From Achromobacter deleyi (GTDB taxonomy: Bacteria > Pseudomonadota > Gammaproteobacteria > Burkholderiales > Burkholderiaceae_B), in NCBI RefSeq assembly GCF_016127315.1, contig NZ_CP065997.1, forward strand, positions 496,001 to 560,000: DNA of 64,000 bases, written 5' to 3'. This document shows positions 9,312 to 17,935 of the stretch, in pieces. The position numbers and the translations under genes are program-made. Positions within the stretch are counted from its first letter, which is position 1; every line of letters starts with the position of its first letter. A model generated the notes under the pieces. It was not told where the DNA came from and did not search any database. It worked only from the letters and a program-made list of their open reading frames with translations.

Positions 9312-10361
9312 TCAGACCACCACGGTCTGCGGCATGCCTTCGGTCTGGGCGACGATCTCGCCCAGCTTGCTGACGGTTTCGCCCTGCTCGCGCAGCGTGG
9401 CGGCGATGGCGTCGGCCTGGGCCGGATCCACCACCAGCACCATGCCGATGCCGCAGTTGAAGACGCGGTACATCTCGGTGTCCTCGACGCCGCCCTGCTG
9501 CTGCAGCCACTGGAACAGCTTGGGCATTTCCCAGCTGTCGCGCTGCAGGCGGGCCGACAGGCCGTCCTGCAGGATGCGCGGCACGTTGTCCAGCAGGCCG
9601 CCGCCGGTGATGTGGGCCAGGCCCTTGATGGCGGTGCCGTGCTTGGCCAGCGCGGCCAGCACCTGCTTGACGTAGATGCGGGTCGGGGCCATGACCACGT
9701 CGACCAGCGGCTGGCCGTGGAAGTCGTCGTCGGGCTTGGCGCCGGCGCGTTCCAGGATCTTGCGCAGCAGCGAATAGCCGTTCGAGTGCGCGCCGCTGGA
9801 CGCCAGGCCCAGCACCACGTCGCCGACCTTGATCGACTTGCCGTCGATGATGGCCGACTTCTCGACCGCGCCCACGGCGAACCCGGCCAGGTCGTATTCG
9901 CCGTCGGGGTACATGCCCGGCATTTCGGCGGTTTCGCCGCCGATCAGGGCGCAGCCCGACAGTTCGCAGCCCTTGGCGATGCCACCCACCACCGACGCCG
10001 CCGTGTCCACCGAAAGCTTGCCGCAACCGAAGTAATCCAGGAAGAACAGCGGCTCGGCGCCCTGCACCAGGATGTCGTTAACGCTCATCGCCACCAGGTC
10101 GATGCCGACGGTGTCGTGGCGGTTCCAGTCGAACGCCAGGCGCAGCTTGGTGCCCACGCCATCGGTGCCCGAGACCAGCACGGGCTCCTTGTAGTTCTTG
10201 GGCACTTCGAACAGGCCGCCAAAGCCGCCGATACCGGCCAGCACCCCGGGGCGCATGGTGCGCGCCGCAAGCGGTTTGATACGGTCGACCAGGGCGTCGC
10301 CCGCGTCGATGTCGACACCGGCGTCACGGTAGGTCAGGGGAGCTTTGGGTTGATTCGTCAT
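9312..10361 (-). CDS. purM: Phosphoribosylformylglycinamidine cyclo-ligase
   Basis: AIR synthetase, the fifth step of purine synthesis (FGAM + ATP to AIR). The 349-residue protein starts [18 protein letters not shown] with a downstream GDALVDRIK, then [36 protein letters not shown] and [11 protein letters not shown], all standard PurM blocks. The ATG complementary to 10359-10361 gives the normal family length; longer in-frame extensions run into the promoter region. It is divergent from hda, an order seen in Burkholderiales. Confidence 0.97.
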   Translation of the reverse strand: MTNQPKAPLTYRDAGVDIDAGDALVDRIKPLAARTMRPGVLAGIGGFGGLFEVPKNYKEPVLVSGTDGVGTKLRLAFDWNRHDTVGIDLVAMSVNDILVQGAEPLFFLDYFGCGKLSVDTAASVVGGIAKGCELSGCALIGGETAEMPGMYPDGEYDLAGFAVGAVEKSAIIDGKSIKVGDVVLGLASSGAHSNGYSLLRKILERAGAKPDDDFHGQPLVDVVMAPTRIYVKQVLAALAKHGTAIKGLAHITGGGLLDNVPRILQDGLSARLQRDSWEMPKLFQWLQQQGGVEDTEMYRVFNCGIGMVLVVDPAQADAIAATLREQGETVSKLGEIVAQTEGMPQTVVV

Positions 10362-10677
10362 GAGAAATGCCGTGGGATATGTAACAATTGCTGGGAATTG
10401 GGGTGGAACGCCCTGCATTTTACGATGTTGCGGCCCGGTCCAGGCCGGCGGCCGGCGAAAGCCGCCCGCGGCGGGCGGGACGGCCCCGGCCCGGCGCGGC
10501 GCCATTTTGGCGCAAACCCAAGCCAGGCAAAGGGCTTGGACGCGACACCGGCGCCCCGGGTGGTTTAAAGTGTAGGGTTGGCCGATAGCGATTTTGCCAG
10601 TTTCTGGCGGGCAACGCCGCTCCCGGCCATGGGCTCACCCTGAAGCCTGGCTATACCCGCCTGATCGATAACCTCTC
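10362..10677. other. Divergent promoter region between purM and hda
   Basis: 316 bp without a credible gene. On the minus strand TAAAAT (complement of 10417-10422) is a plausible -10 for purM, 56 bp before its ATG. Toward hda there is an AT-rich patch around 10563-10570 (tttaaag). The middle (10435-10560) is very GC-rich with short inverted repeats around ggccggcggcc. No riboswitch or PurR site could be recognised. Confidence 0.4.
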
Positions 10678-11379
10678 ATGAACCGCCAGCTGCTGCTCGA
10701 CGTTCTTCCCGCGCCAGCGCCCTCGCTGAACAATTTCATCGCCGGTCCCAACGGAGAGGCGCTGGCGGCCGTGCGCACGCTCGCTCCCGGCCGCGCGCTG
10801 TATATCTGGGGCGCGGCCGGTTGCGGCCGCAGCCACCTGCTGCGCGCGCTGACCGCGCGCCCCGACGCCGTCTACATCGAGGCCGCCAGCAGCGCCAACA
10901 TCCTGCGCGTGCTGGCCGAGGCCGACTCCAAGTCGCCCATGCCCAAGTTCGTGGCGGTGGACGACGTGCACCTCATGGACGAGCACCGCCAGGCGGGCTT
11001 GTTCGCCTTGTACAACCGCTGGCGCGAATCGGCCGCCACCGGCCGCGCCTTCGCGCTGGCCGTGGCCGGCGACCGCTCGACGCTGTCGATGCCGCTGCGC
11101 GAAGACCTGCGCACCCGGCTGGGCTGGGACCTGGTGTTCCGCCTCGACCCGCTGTCCGACGCCGACAAGCTGGCGGCGCTGGCGGCCCAGGCGGCCGAAC
11201 GCGGCCTGCACCTGGCGCCCGAAATCATCAACTGGATGTTGACGCACCACGAGCGCGACATCCGCAAGCTGGCGGCGTTGCTGGACGCGCTGGACCGCTA
11301 TTCCCTGGCCACCGGCCGTCCCATCACCCTGCCCCTGCTGCGCGCCATGCTCGCAGACCCTGATTCACAACGCACATGA
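10678..11379 (+). CDS. hda: DnaA regulatory inactivator Hda
   Basis: A short DnaA-related AAA+ protein of 233 residues that, with the sliding clamp, promotes ATP-DnaA hydrolysis and limits re-initiation. It starts MNRQLLLDVL, near the region that in family members carries the clamp-binding motif. The Walker A-like element is GAAGCGRSHLL, with Arg in place of Lys as is usual in Hda, followed by VAVDDVHLMD (Walker B) and a sensor segment. It lacks the DnaA domain IV DNA-binding helix-turn-helix. Its stop overlaps the next ATG (ATGA). Confidence 0.9.
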   Translation: MNRQLLLDVLPAPAPSLNNFIAGPNGEALAAVRTLAPGRALYIWGAAGCGRSHLLRALTARPDAVYIEAASSANILRVLAEADSKSPMPKFVAVDDVHLMDEHRQAGLFALYNRWRESAATGRAFALAVAGDRSTLSMPLREDLRTRLGWDLVFRLDPLSDADKLAALAAQAAERGLHLAPEIINWMLTHHERDIRKLAALLDALDRYSLATGRPITLPLLRAMLADPDSQRT

Positions 11380-12074
11380 CCTCCCGACGTCTCGCCCTGT
11401 TCGACCTGGATCACACCCTGCTGCCGCTCGACAGCGACTACCAATGGGCCGACTATCTGGCGCGCACCGGCCGGGCCGGCGATCCGGACGAGGCCCGCCG
11501 CCAGAACGACGACCTGATGGACCGCTACAACCGCGGCGAACTCACCGCCGAACAGGCCGCCGAGTTCATGCTGGGCCTGCTGGCGGCGCACGCGCCGTTC
11601 GAGCTGGCCGCCTGGCATGAGGATTTCATGGCCGAGGTCATCCGGCCGTCGATCACCCCCGCCGCGCGCGAACTGGTCGAATCGCACCTGGAAGCCGGCG
11701 ACCTGTGCGCCGTGGTCACCGCCACCAACAGCTTCGTCACCGCCCCCATCGCCCGCGCCTTCGGCATTCCCCACCTGGTGGCGACCGACGCCGAAGTCCA
11801 GCGCGGCCGCTACACCGGCCGCATCCTCGGCACCCCGAGCTTCAAGGAAGGCAAGGTGGTGCGCGTGAACGACTGGCTGGGCGCCATGGGATTAGGACTT
11901 GCGGATTTCTCCGAATCGTTTTTCTATAGCGATTCGGTCAATGATGTTCCACTGCTCGAAAAGGTGACCCGTCCGATCGCCGCCAACCCCAGCCCCACCC
12001 TGCGCGCCATCGCCCAGGAACGCGGCTGGCAAGTGATCGATCTGTTCGACCACGTCATAGATGCCAAGTCCTAA
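11376..12074 (+). CDS. HAD-IB family hydrolase (SerB-like phosphatase)
   Basis: A 232-residue haloacid dehalogenase phosphatase. It has catalytic DLDHT at residues 11-15, TATNSFV (motif II), the motif III lysine in FKEGKV, and the acidic SDSVNDVPLLE (motif IV). A helical cap follows motif I. Family members act on phosphoserine, histidinol phosphate or similar small phosphates; the substrate here is not determined. It overlaps hda by 4 nt and abuts pcnB, a conserved block in Burkholderiales. The motif IV region (11886-11966) is unusually AT-rich. Confidence 0.87.
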   Translation: MTSRRLALFDLDHTLLPLDSDYQWADYLARTGRAGDPDEARRQNDDLMDRYNRGELTAEQAAEFMLGLLAAHAPFELAAWHEDFMAEVIRPSITPAARELVESHLEAGDLCAVVTATNSFVTAPIARAFGIPHLVATDAEVQRGRYTGRILGTPSFKEGKVVRVNDWLGAMGLGLADFSESFFYSDSVNDVPLLEKVTRPIAANPSPTLRAIAQERGWQVIDLFDHVIDAKS

Positions 12075-13451
12075 ATGATCACCGAAACCATAAAAAAATT
12101 CGTCGGCCGACTGTTCGCGCCGGCAGCCCGGGGGCCCTTGCGCATCGGACGCGACAAGCACGGCATCGACCGCCGCAATGTCTCGCGCCATGCCATCAAG
12201 GTGTGCGAGGTGCTGCGCCAGCACGGCTATGACGCCTACATCGTCGGCGGCGCGGTGCGCGACCTGATCGTCGGCCTGGAACCCAAGGACTTCGACGTCG
12301 CCACCAACGCCACGCCCGAGCAGATCCGCCCGCTGTTCCGCCGCGCCCGCATCATCGGCCGCCGCTTCCAGCTGGTGCACGTGGTGTTCGGCCAGGAGAT
12401 CATCGAGACCTCCACCTTCCGCGCGCCCGCCTCGGAAGACCAGGAAACCGACGCGCACGGCCGCATCCTGCGCGACAACGTGTTCGGCACCCACGAGGAA
12501 GACGCGGCGCGCCGCGACTTCACCATGAACGCGCTCTACTACGACCCGCACAACGAGGAAGTGATCGACTTCCACAACGGCGTGGCCGACCTGAAGAAGC
12601 GCCAGATCCGCATCATCGGCGACCCCGCCAAGCGTTACCGCGAGGATCCCGTGCGCATGCTGCGCGCGGTGCGCTTCGCCGCCAAGCTCAATGGCACGAT
12701 CGACCCGGCCACGCGCCAGCCGATCCGCACCATGGCCGACCTGATCGAGAACGTGCCGGCCTCGCGCCTGTTCGACGAGATGCTCAAGCTGCTGACCTGC
12801 GGCCACGCCATGGACTGCCTGCGCCAACTGCGCGCCGACGGCCTGCACAACGGCCTGCTGCCGCTGCTGGACGTGGTGCTGGAACAGCCGGGCGGTGAGA
12901 ATTTCGTGGAACTGGCGCTGGAACGCACCGACGCCCGCGTGCGCGCCGGCAAGACCATCAGCCCCAGCTTCCTGTTCGCCGCGCTGCTGTGGCAGCAGGT
13001 GGACGTACGCTGGAAGCAGCTGCGCGCCCAGGGCGAGCACACCATCCCGGCGCTGTCGCAGGCCGCCGACTCAGTGCTCGACGAACAGACCGAGAAGCTC
13101 GCGATCCAGCGCCGCTTCTCGTCGGACATGCGCGAGATCTGGTTCATGCAGCCGCGCTTCGAGCGCCGCATGGGCAAGACCATCTTCCGCATGATCGAGC
13201 AGCCGCGCTTCCGCGCCGCCTGCGACTTCCTGCAGTTGCGCGCCGCCGCCGGCGAGTTCGACAGCGTGCTGGCGCAGTGGTGGATGGACCTGGCCAACGC
13301 CGACGACGCCACCCGCGCCGACATGATCGAGGAAGTCTCGCGCCAGCCGCGCGAAGCCAGCGAAGGCCCCGCGCCGGCCGCCCGCAAGCGCCGCCCGCGC
13401 CGTCGCCCGTCCTCGCGCGGCGCCCCCGGCAATGCCGGCAACGCCGAATAA
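12075..13451 (+). CDS. pcnB: Poly(A) polymerase I
   Basis: Adds 3' poly(A) tails that mark RNAs for decay. The 458-residue protein has GGAVRDLIVGLEPKDFDVAT (nucleotidyltransferase G-[GS] and catalytic Asp residues), RDFTMNAL, and the RNA- and head-binding KRYREDPVRMLRAVRFAAK. The C-terminus is rich in Arg (RKRRPRRRPSSR), as usual in PcnB, where it contacts RNA. The basic C-terminus separates it from the CCA-adding enzyme. It begins immediately after the HAD gene stop. Confidence 0.95.
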   Translation: MITETIKKFVGRLFAPAARGPLRIGRDKHGIDRRNVSRHAIKVCEVLRQHGYDAYIVGGAVRDLIVGLEPKDFDVATNATPEQIRPLFRRARIIGRRFQLVHVVFGQEIIETSTFRAPASEDQETDAHGRILRDNVFGTHEEDAARRDFTMNALYYDPHNEEVIDFHNGVADLKKRQIRIIGDPAKRYREDPVRMLRAVRFAAKLNGTIDPATRQPIRTMADLIENVPASRLFDEMLKLLTCGHAMDCLRQLRADGLHNGLLPLLDVVLEQPGGENFVELALERTDARVRAGKTISPSFLFAALLWQQVDVRWKQLRAQGEHTIPALSQAADSVLDEQTEKLAIQRRFSSDMREIWFMQPRFERRMGKTIFRMIEQPRFRAACDFLQLRAAAGEFDSVLAQWWMDLANADDATRADMIEEVSRQPREASEGPAPAARKRRPRRRPSSRGAPGNAGNAE

Positions 13452-13455
13452 GGCC

Positions 13456-13938
13456 ATGACCGCCCCCGTGCGCGCCTACGTCGGGCTGGGCGCCAACCTG
13501 GGCGACAGCGCGGCCACGCTGCGCGCGGTGCTGGCCGAACTGGCCGCCGCTAATGGCATCGCGGCGGTGACGGCCTCGCCGTTCTACCGCACGGCGCCGG
13601 TGGACGCCACCGGCCCGGACTTCGTCAACGCGGTCGCGGCCCTGGACACCACGCTGGCGCCGCTCGACCTGCTGGACCTGCTGCAGGCGCTGGAACTGCG
13701 CCACGGCCGCGAGCGGCCCTACCGCAACGCGCCGCGCACGCTCGACCTGGACCTGCTGCTGCACGGCGACGCCACGCTGGCGCACGAGCGCCTGATCCTG
13801 CCGCACCCCCGCATGCAACTGCGCGCCTTCGTGCTGCGCCCGCTGCGCGACCTGGCGCCGGCGCTGACGCTGGCCGGCCGCGGCATCGACGCCTGGCTCG
13901 GCGACATCACCGACCAGCCGATCGAACGCCTGGGTTGA
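13456..13938 (+). CDS. folK: HPPK, 2-amino-4-hydroxy-6-hydroxymethyldihydropteridine pyrophosphokinase
   Basis: Folate pathway enzyme transferring pyrophosphate from ATP to hydroxymethyl-dihydropterin. The 160-residue form starts MTAPVRAYVGLGANLGDS and shows RPYRNAPRTLDLDLLLHG (metal-binding D-x-D) and LPHPRMQLRAFVLRPL, the HPPK signature. The ATG at 13456 follows the pcnB stop by 4 nt. An in-frame ATG at 13432, overlapping pcnB, would add eight residues and cannot be excluded. Confidence 0.95.
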   Translation: MTAPVRAYVGLGANLGDSAATLRAVLAELAAANGIAAVTASPFYRTAPVDATGPDFVNAVAALDTTLAPLDLLDLLQALELRHGRERPYRNAPRTLDLDLLLHGDATLAHERLILPHPRMQLRAFVLRPLRDLAPALTLAGRGIDAWLGDITDQPIERLG

Positions 13939-13975
13939 ACCGCGCCTGGTGGCGCGGTTCCTGCTTTCTTCCCGT
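13938..13975. terminator. Terminator between folK and the PfkB kinase gene
   Basis: aaccgcgcc, loop tggt, ggcgcggtt, then a T-rich run. It lies between convergent genes and could act in the folK direction. Confidence 0.65.
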
Positions 13976-13996
13976 TTTTTCTACCGATTGGCCCCG

Positions 13997-14893
13997 TCAG
14001 GCCTTGGGCGCGAACGCCAGCATGGCGCGTTCGACGTCGTCCACGCCGGGCAGGCCGGCCTCGTTGCCCAGGTGCTGGATCTTGTGCGCCGAGGCAGCGC
14101 GCGCGAAGGTGAAGTGTTCCTTCCAGGCCAGTTCGGGCCGATTCACATACGACCAGACATAGGCGCCGTGGAACACGTCGCCCGCGCCCGAGGTATCGAT
14201 GATGCGCGCGGCCGGCACGTCCAGCGACGGCAACGTGTCGACCGCGCCGGTTTCGTCGTACCAGAGCATGCCGCGCTCGCCCAGCGTCACCGCGCCAATG
14301 CGGCAGCCGCGCCGCTTGAGCAGGTCCAGCAAGCCGTGCGGCGACAGGTCCAACTGCTCGCACATGCGTTCGGCGCAGACCGCCACGTCGATGTGGCGCA
14401 GCAGTTCGTCGGTGTTCTCGCGCACGCCGCCGCCGTCCAGCGAAGTCAGGACGCCGGCCTGGCGGCAGGCGCGCGCGTAGTGCAGCGCGGCGTCGGGCTG
14501 GTGGCCGTCCAGGTGCAGCGCGCGGTAGCCGCTGACGTCCAGGCGCGGGAAATCATTCAGGTAATCGGCGTCGCGGGCGCGCACGATGGCGCGCTTGCCA
14601 TGGTTGGGCATGATGAACGACAGCGACGAGCGCCGCACCTGGCGGCCATGCAGCGTGACGCCATGCGCGGCCGCCATGTCGGTGTACATGTGGCCCAGCC
14701 AGTCCGGCGCCAGCGAGCAGATCAGGTCGGGCTTCGTGCCCAGCTTGCCGCACGCGAACGCCGCGGTGACGGCGTTGCCGCCGAATGACACGGCGTAGTC
14801 GCGCGCCACGCTTTTCTCGTCGCCGGTGGGCCATTCGTCGGCCAGCACGGTGACGTCGATATAGGTATGCCCGATGAAGAGCGCTTCGCTCAT
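13997..14893 (-). CDS. PfkB/ribokinase family sugar kinase
   Basis: A 298-residue ATP-dependent carbohydrate kinase. It has GGNAVTAA (sugar-binding start), the C-terminal family signature DTSGAGDVFHGAYV with catalytic Asp, and LGERGMLWY. Members phosphorylate ribose, fructose, KDG, adenosine or sulfofructose; the specificity is not readable from the sequence. It has no linked sugar transporter. It sits 51 bp upstream (in transcription order after a gap) of the CitE-CaiB-MaoC operon, on the same strand, but may be separately transcribed. Confidence 0.85.
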   Translation of the reverse strand: MSEALFIGHTYIDVTVLADEWPTGDEKSVARDYAVSFGGNAVTAAFACGKLGTKPDLICSLAPDWLGHMYTDMAAAHGVTLHGRQVRRSSLSFIMPNHGKRAIVRARDADYLNDFPRLDVSGYRALHLDGHQPDAALHYARACRQAGVLTSLDGGGVRENTDELLRHIDVAVCAERMCEQLDLSPHGLLDLLKRRGCRIGAVTLGERGMLWYDETGAVDTLPSLDVPAARIIDTSGAGDVFHGAYVWSYVNRPELAWKEHFTFARAASAHKIQHLGNEAGLPGVDDVERAMLAFAPKA

Positions 14894-14944
14894 GAGTCCG
14901 TCCGCGGTAGGGTTTGCCGGATTGTAGGCCGGGCGGCGGACGGC

Positions 14945-15775
14945 TCAGCCGGCGGCGTTTTCCCCGGCCTGCGCCAGCACCCGGCGGGCGCGGGTGATGA
15001 CGGGCGCGTCCACCATCTTGCCGTCCAGCATGAAGGTGCCGGCGGCCTTGTCGCGGTGGGCCGCGACCACGCGGCGGGCCCAGGCCAGCTCGGCCGGATC
15101 GGGCGCGAAGGCGGCGTGGATCACCGGCACCTGCGCGGGGTGGATGCACAGCATGCCGCCGAATCCCATCTGCTGCGCGCGCGCCGCGGCGGCGGACAGC
15201 CCGGCCTGGTCCTCGACGCCCGGAAAGACCCCGTCCAGCGCCGGCCCCAGGCCGGCGGCGCGGGTCTGCAGCAACACCTGCACGCGCGCGTGGTCCAGCA
15301 CGGCCTCGGCGCCGGCGGTGTCCGGCGCCAGGCCCAGGTCCAGGCCGTAGTCGAGGCTGCCGAACGCCAGCCGCGCCACCCCGGGCGTGCCCGCGACCTC
15401 GGCGGCGTTGAGGATGCCGCGCGCGGTTTCCAGGATGGGAATGACCGGCAGCCCGGTCTGCGCCACGTGGCGCACCTGCGCCAGGCTCTCGGCCTTGGGC
15501 AGCAGGATGCCGGCCACCGCGGGCTTGCCGCGGCAGGCCTTGAGGTCGTCATCGTGCCACGAGGTGGAGGCGTCGTTGATGCGCACCCACACCCGCGCCT
15601 GCGGCTGCGTGCCGAGGAAGTCGCAGAGCGCTTCGCGGGCCGAGGCCTTGGCCAGGTGCTCGACCGCGTCTTCCAGGTCGACGATGACGGCGTCGGCGCC
15701 GCTGGCCAGCGCCTTGGGGATGCGTTCGGGACGGGAGGCCGGCACGAACAACGCGGTACGAACGACGGAATGCAT
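14945..15775 (-). CDS. HpcH/HpaI (CitE-like) CoA-ester lyase
   Basis: A 276-residue TIM-barrel lyase of the citrate lyase beta/malyl-CoA lyase group. It shows FVPASRPERIPKALASGADAVIVDLED (start of family), VRIND, ILLPKAES, ILETARGILN and CIHPAQVPVI, with the Mg-binding Glu and Asp positions. Relatives cleave citramalyl-CoA, malyl-CoA or HMG-CoA. The start ATG overlaps the upstream CoA-transferase stop by 1 nt (TGATG), so it is the last gene of the MaoC-CaiB-CitE operon. In that setting a citramalyl-CoA lyase role (giving acetyl-CoA and pyruvate) is the best inference. Confidence 0.87.
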   Translation of the reverse strand: MHSVVRTALFVPASRPERIPKALASGADAVIVDLEDAVEHLAKASAREALCDFLGTQPQARVWVRINDASTSWHDDDLKACRGKPAVAGILLPKAESLAQVRHVAQTGLPVIPILETARGILNAAEVAGTPGVARLAFGSLDYGLDLGLAPDTAGAEAVLDHARVQVLLQTRAAGLGPALDGVFPGVEDQAGLSAAAARAQQMGFGGMLCIHPAQVPVIHAAFAPDPAELAWARRVVAAHRDKAAGTFMLDGKMVDAPVITRARRVLAQAGENAAG

Positions 15776-16968
15776 CACACCACCTCCGAAGCATGGAATC
15801 GCGCCACCTGTTCGGGCGCGTATCCCAGTGATGCTAGCACCGCATCCGTGTTCTGGCCCACGGCGGGCACCGCCGCCATGCGCGGCGCGAAGGCGTTGCT
15901 GCTGGCCGGCGGCAGCAGCGCCGGCAGCGCGCCGGCCGGGCTGTCGACCTGGCTCCAGCGGTCGCGCGCCCGCAATTGCGGGTGGGCCCAGACGCCGGCC
16001 ATGTCGTTGACCCGGGCATTGGCGATCTGCGCGTCTTCCAGCCGGTCGGTGACCTGCTGCACACTGAGATCGGCGAAGGCCGCCACGATCAGCGCGCGCA
16101 GGGCCTCGCGGTTGGCGGTGCGCAGCGAGTTGCTGGCAAAGCGCGGGTCCTCGGCCAGTTCGGCCTGGCGCAGCACCTGGGCGCAGAACACGCGCCATTC
16201 ACGTTCGTTCTGCAGGCCCAGCATGATGGTGTTGCCGTCGCCGGTGGGGAACGGGCCGTACGGGTAGATCGAGGCGTGGGCCGCGCCGGCGCGCACCGGC
16301 GGCTTGGCGCCCTCGAACGCGTAGTACATCGGGAAGCCCATCCACTCGACCATGCTTTCGAGCATGGAGACGTCCAGGCGGCTGCCCAGGCCGGTCTTCT
16401 GGCGCAGCAGCAGCGCGTTGAGGATGGCGGAATAGGCGTACATGCCGGCCGAGATGTCGGCGATGGAACACCCCGCCTTGACCGGGTCGTCGGCGGTGCC
16501 GGTGACCGACAGGAAGCCGCTTTCGCTCTGGATCAGCAGGTCGTAGGCCTTCTTGTCCTGGTAGGGGCCGCCTTCGCCGTAGCCGGAGATGTCGCAGACG
16601 ATCAGGCGCGGGAAGCGGGCGTGCAGCGCCTCGAACGACAGGCCCAGGCGCGCCGCGGCGCCGGGCGCCAGGTTCTGCACCAGCACGTCGGCCTGTTGCA
16701 GCAGGCGTTCCATGATGTCGGCGGCCTCGTCGCGCTTGAGGTCCAGCGTCAGGCTTTCCTTGGAGCGGTTGGTCCAGACGAAGTGCGACGACAGGCCGCG
16801 CACGCGCTCGTCGTAGCCACGGGCGAAGTCGCCCGCGCCGGGGCGTTCGATCTTGATGACGCGCGCGCCCATGTCCGCCAGCTGGCGGGTGCAGAACGGA
16901 GCGGCGATGGCGTGTTCGAGGCTGACGACGGTGATGCCGTCCAGCGGGCGGGGGGCTGGCGTGCTCAT
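15775..16968 (-). CDS. CaiB/BaiF family (class III) CoA-transferase
   Basis: A 397-residue class III CoA-transferase. The N-terminal block LDGITVVSLEHAIAAPFCTR and KIERPGAGDFAR are typical. The catalytic Asp lies in KKAYDLLIQSESG, followed by FLSVTG and LLLRQKTGLGSRLDVSMLES. These enzymes move CoA between organic acids. The N-terminus overlaps the MaoC gene by 4 nt (ATGA). Placed between a MaoC hydratase and a CitE lyase, it probably activates a C5 dicarboxylate such as itaconate, mesaconate or citramalate. Confidence 0.9.
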   Translation of the reverse strand: MSTPAPRPLDGITVVSLEHAIAAPFCTRQLADMGARVIKIERPGAGDFARGYDERVRGLSSHFVWTNRSKESLTLDLKRDEAADIMERLLQQADVLVQNLAPGAAARLGLSFEALHARFPRLIVCDISGYGEGGPYQDKKAYDLLIQSESGFLSVTGTADDPVKAGCSIADISAGMYAYSAILNALLLRQKTGLGSRLDVSMLESMVEWMGFPMYYAFEGAKPPVRAGAAHASIYPYGPFPTGDGNTIMLGLQNEREWRVFCAQVLRQAELAEDPRFASNSLRTANREALRALIVAAFADLSVQQVTDRLEDAQIANARVNDMAGVWAHPQLRARDRWSQVDSPAGALPALLPPASSNAFAPRMAAVPAVGQNTDAVLASLGYAPEQVARFHASEVV

Positions 16969-17795
16969 GCGGTGAACCTCAGTTCGGCCTGGTGGGCCAA
17001 CGTGCCGTCCTGCTCGGCCCAGAGCCGGGCCAGGCCGGGTTCTTCGATCCGCCCCGCCGCCTGGAACGGCGTCGGCGCGATCAACGGCCGCAGGCCGCGG
17101 TACGACAGGTAAGTCGGGCGCGCGTCGGGATGGGCGCGCAGGAAGGCGGCGACCATCTCGGTGGCGATCAGCGGGCCATGCACCACCAGGCCCGGATAGC
17201 CTTCGGTGCCGGTGACGTAGGGATGGTCGTAGTGGATGCGGTGGCCGTTGAAGGTCACGGCCGAATAGCGGAACAGCAGCACCGAGGTGGGCTCGATGGT
17301 ATCGCGCCACTGCGCCTGCGGCGCCGGCTCGGTGCCGGCGAGCTTGGGCGGGGTGGGCTGGCGGTAGACGATGTCCTGCTCTTCCAGGATGGAAACCTCG
17401 CCATCCTGGCGGTACTCGTGGCGAACCGTGACGAACAGCAGCGCGCCGGTGCGGCCGGCTTTTTCCTTGACGTCGGCCACCACCGAGACCCGCTCGGCCG
17501 GCACGCCCACCCGCAACGGGCGGCGGAACTCGACGCGGCCGCCGGCCCACATGCGGTTGCGGTCGTGCGCCGGCGGCAGGAAGCCGCCGCGGGCCGGATG
17601 ACCATCCGTCCCCAATCCGTCGGCCGCGACCGTGCTGATGAAGAACGCCCACTGCCACAAGGGCGGCAAGGGGGCGCCGACGGCGGGCGCGGGTCCGCCC
17701 AGCGTGGCGGCGATGCGCGCCGCGTGGCCGGGGTCCAGCGCGTCCGCCTGGCGCTCGCCGCTGCCGATCCAGCCGGCCGGGTCTGTCGATGTCAT
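16965..17795 (-). CDS. MaoC-like (FAS1-type) hydratase, candidate itaconyl/mesaconyl-CoA hydratase
   Basis: A 276-residue double hot-dog protein. The N-terminal half has LPPLWQWAFF and GGFLPPAHDRNRMWAGG; the C-terminal half has the FNGHRIHYDHPYV segment (hydratase Asp/His environment) and PGLVVHGPLIATEM. This layout resembles mesaconyl-C4-CoA and itaconyl-CoA hydratases. The ATG complementary to 17793-17795 is preceded by AGAGGAA. It is the first gene of the operon and is divergent from a LysR regulator. Confidence 0.87.
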   Translation of the reverse strand: MTSTDPAGWIGSGERQADALDPGHAARIAATLGGPAPAVGAPLPPLWQWAFFISTVAADGLGTDGHPARGGFLPPAHDRNRMWAGGRVEFRRPLRVGVPAERVSVVADVKEKAGRTGALLFVTVRHEYRQDGEVSILEEQDIVYRQPTPPKLAGTEPAPQAQWRDTIEPTSVLLFRYSAVTFNGHRIHYDHPYVTGTEGYPGLVVHGPLIATEMVAAFLRAHPDARPTYLSYRGLRPLIAPTPFQAAGRIEEPGLARLWAEQDGTLAHQAELRFTA

Positions 17796-17935
17796 GCCGA
17801 TATTCCTCTGGTAGATGATTGTTCTGGTGGCTAGCATCCCGCATGCCGCGCGCGCTGTGAATTCATTTTTCCTCAAGGCCGGGTTTGGGGCGCCTGAATC
17901 GTGCGCCCGGCGCCGACCGCCGTAATATAGGCGCC
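17796..17935. promoter_or_regulatory. Divergent control region between MaoC operon and LysR
   Basis: 140 bp that must contain both promoters. It is locally AT-rich around a perfect TGAATTCA palindrome at 17858-17865. LysR-type activators usually bind such AT-centred dyads (T-N11-A) in the gap. The control region of the second LysR module (29933-30080) also holds TGAATTC, at 29967-29973. Confidence 0.4.

Noticed and set aside
10362..10677. Purine riboswitch or PurR box upstream of purM
   Set aside because: No conserved three-way-junction core or PurR palindrome could be seen.
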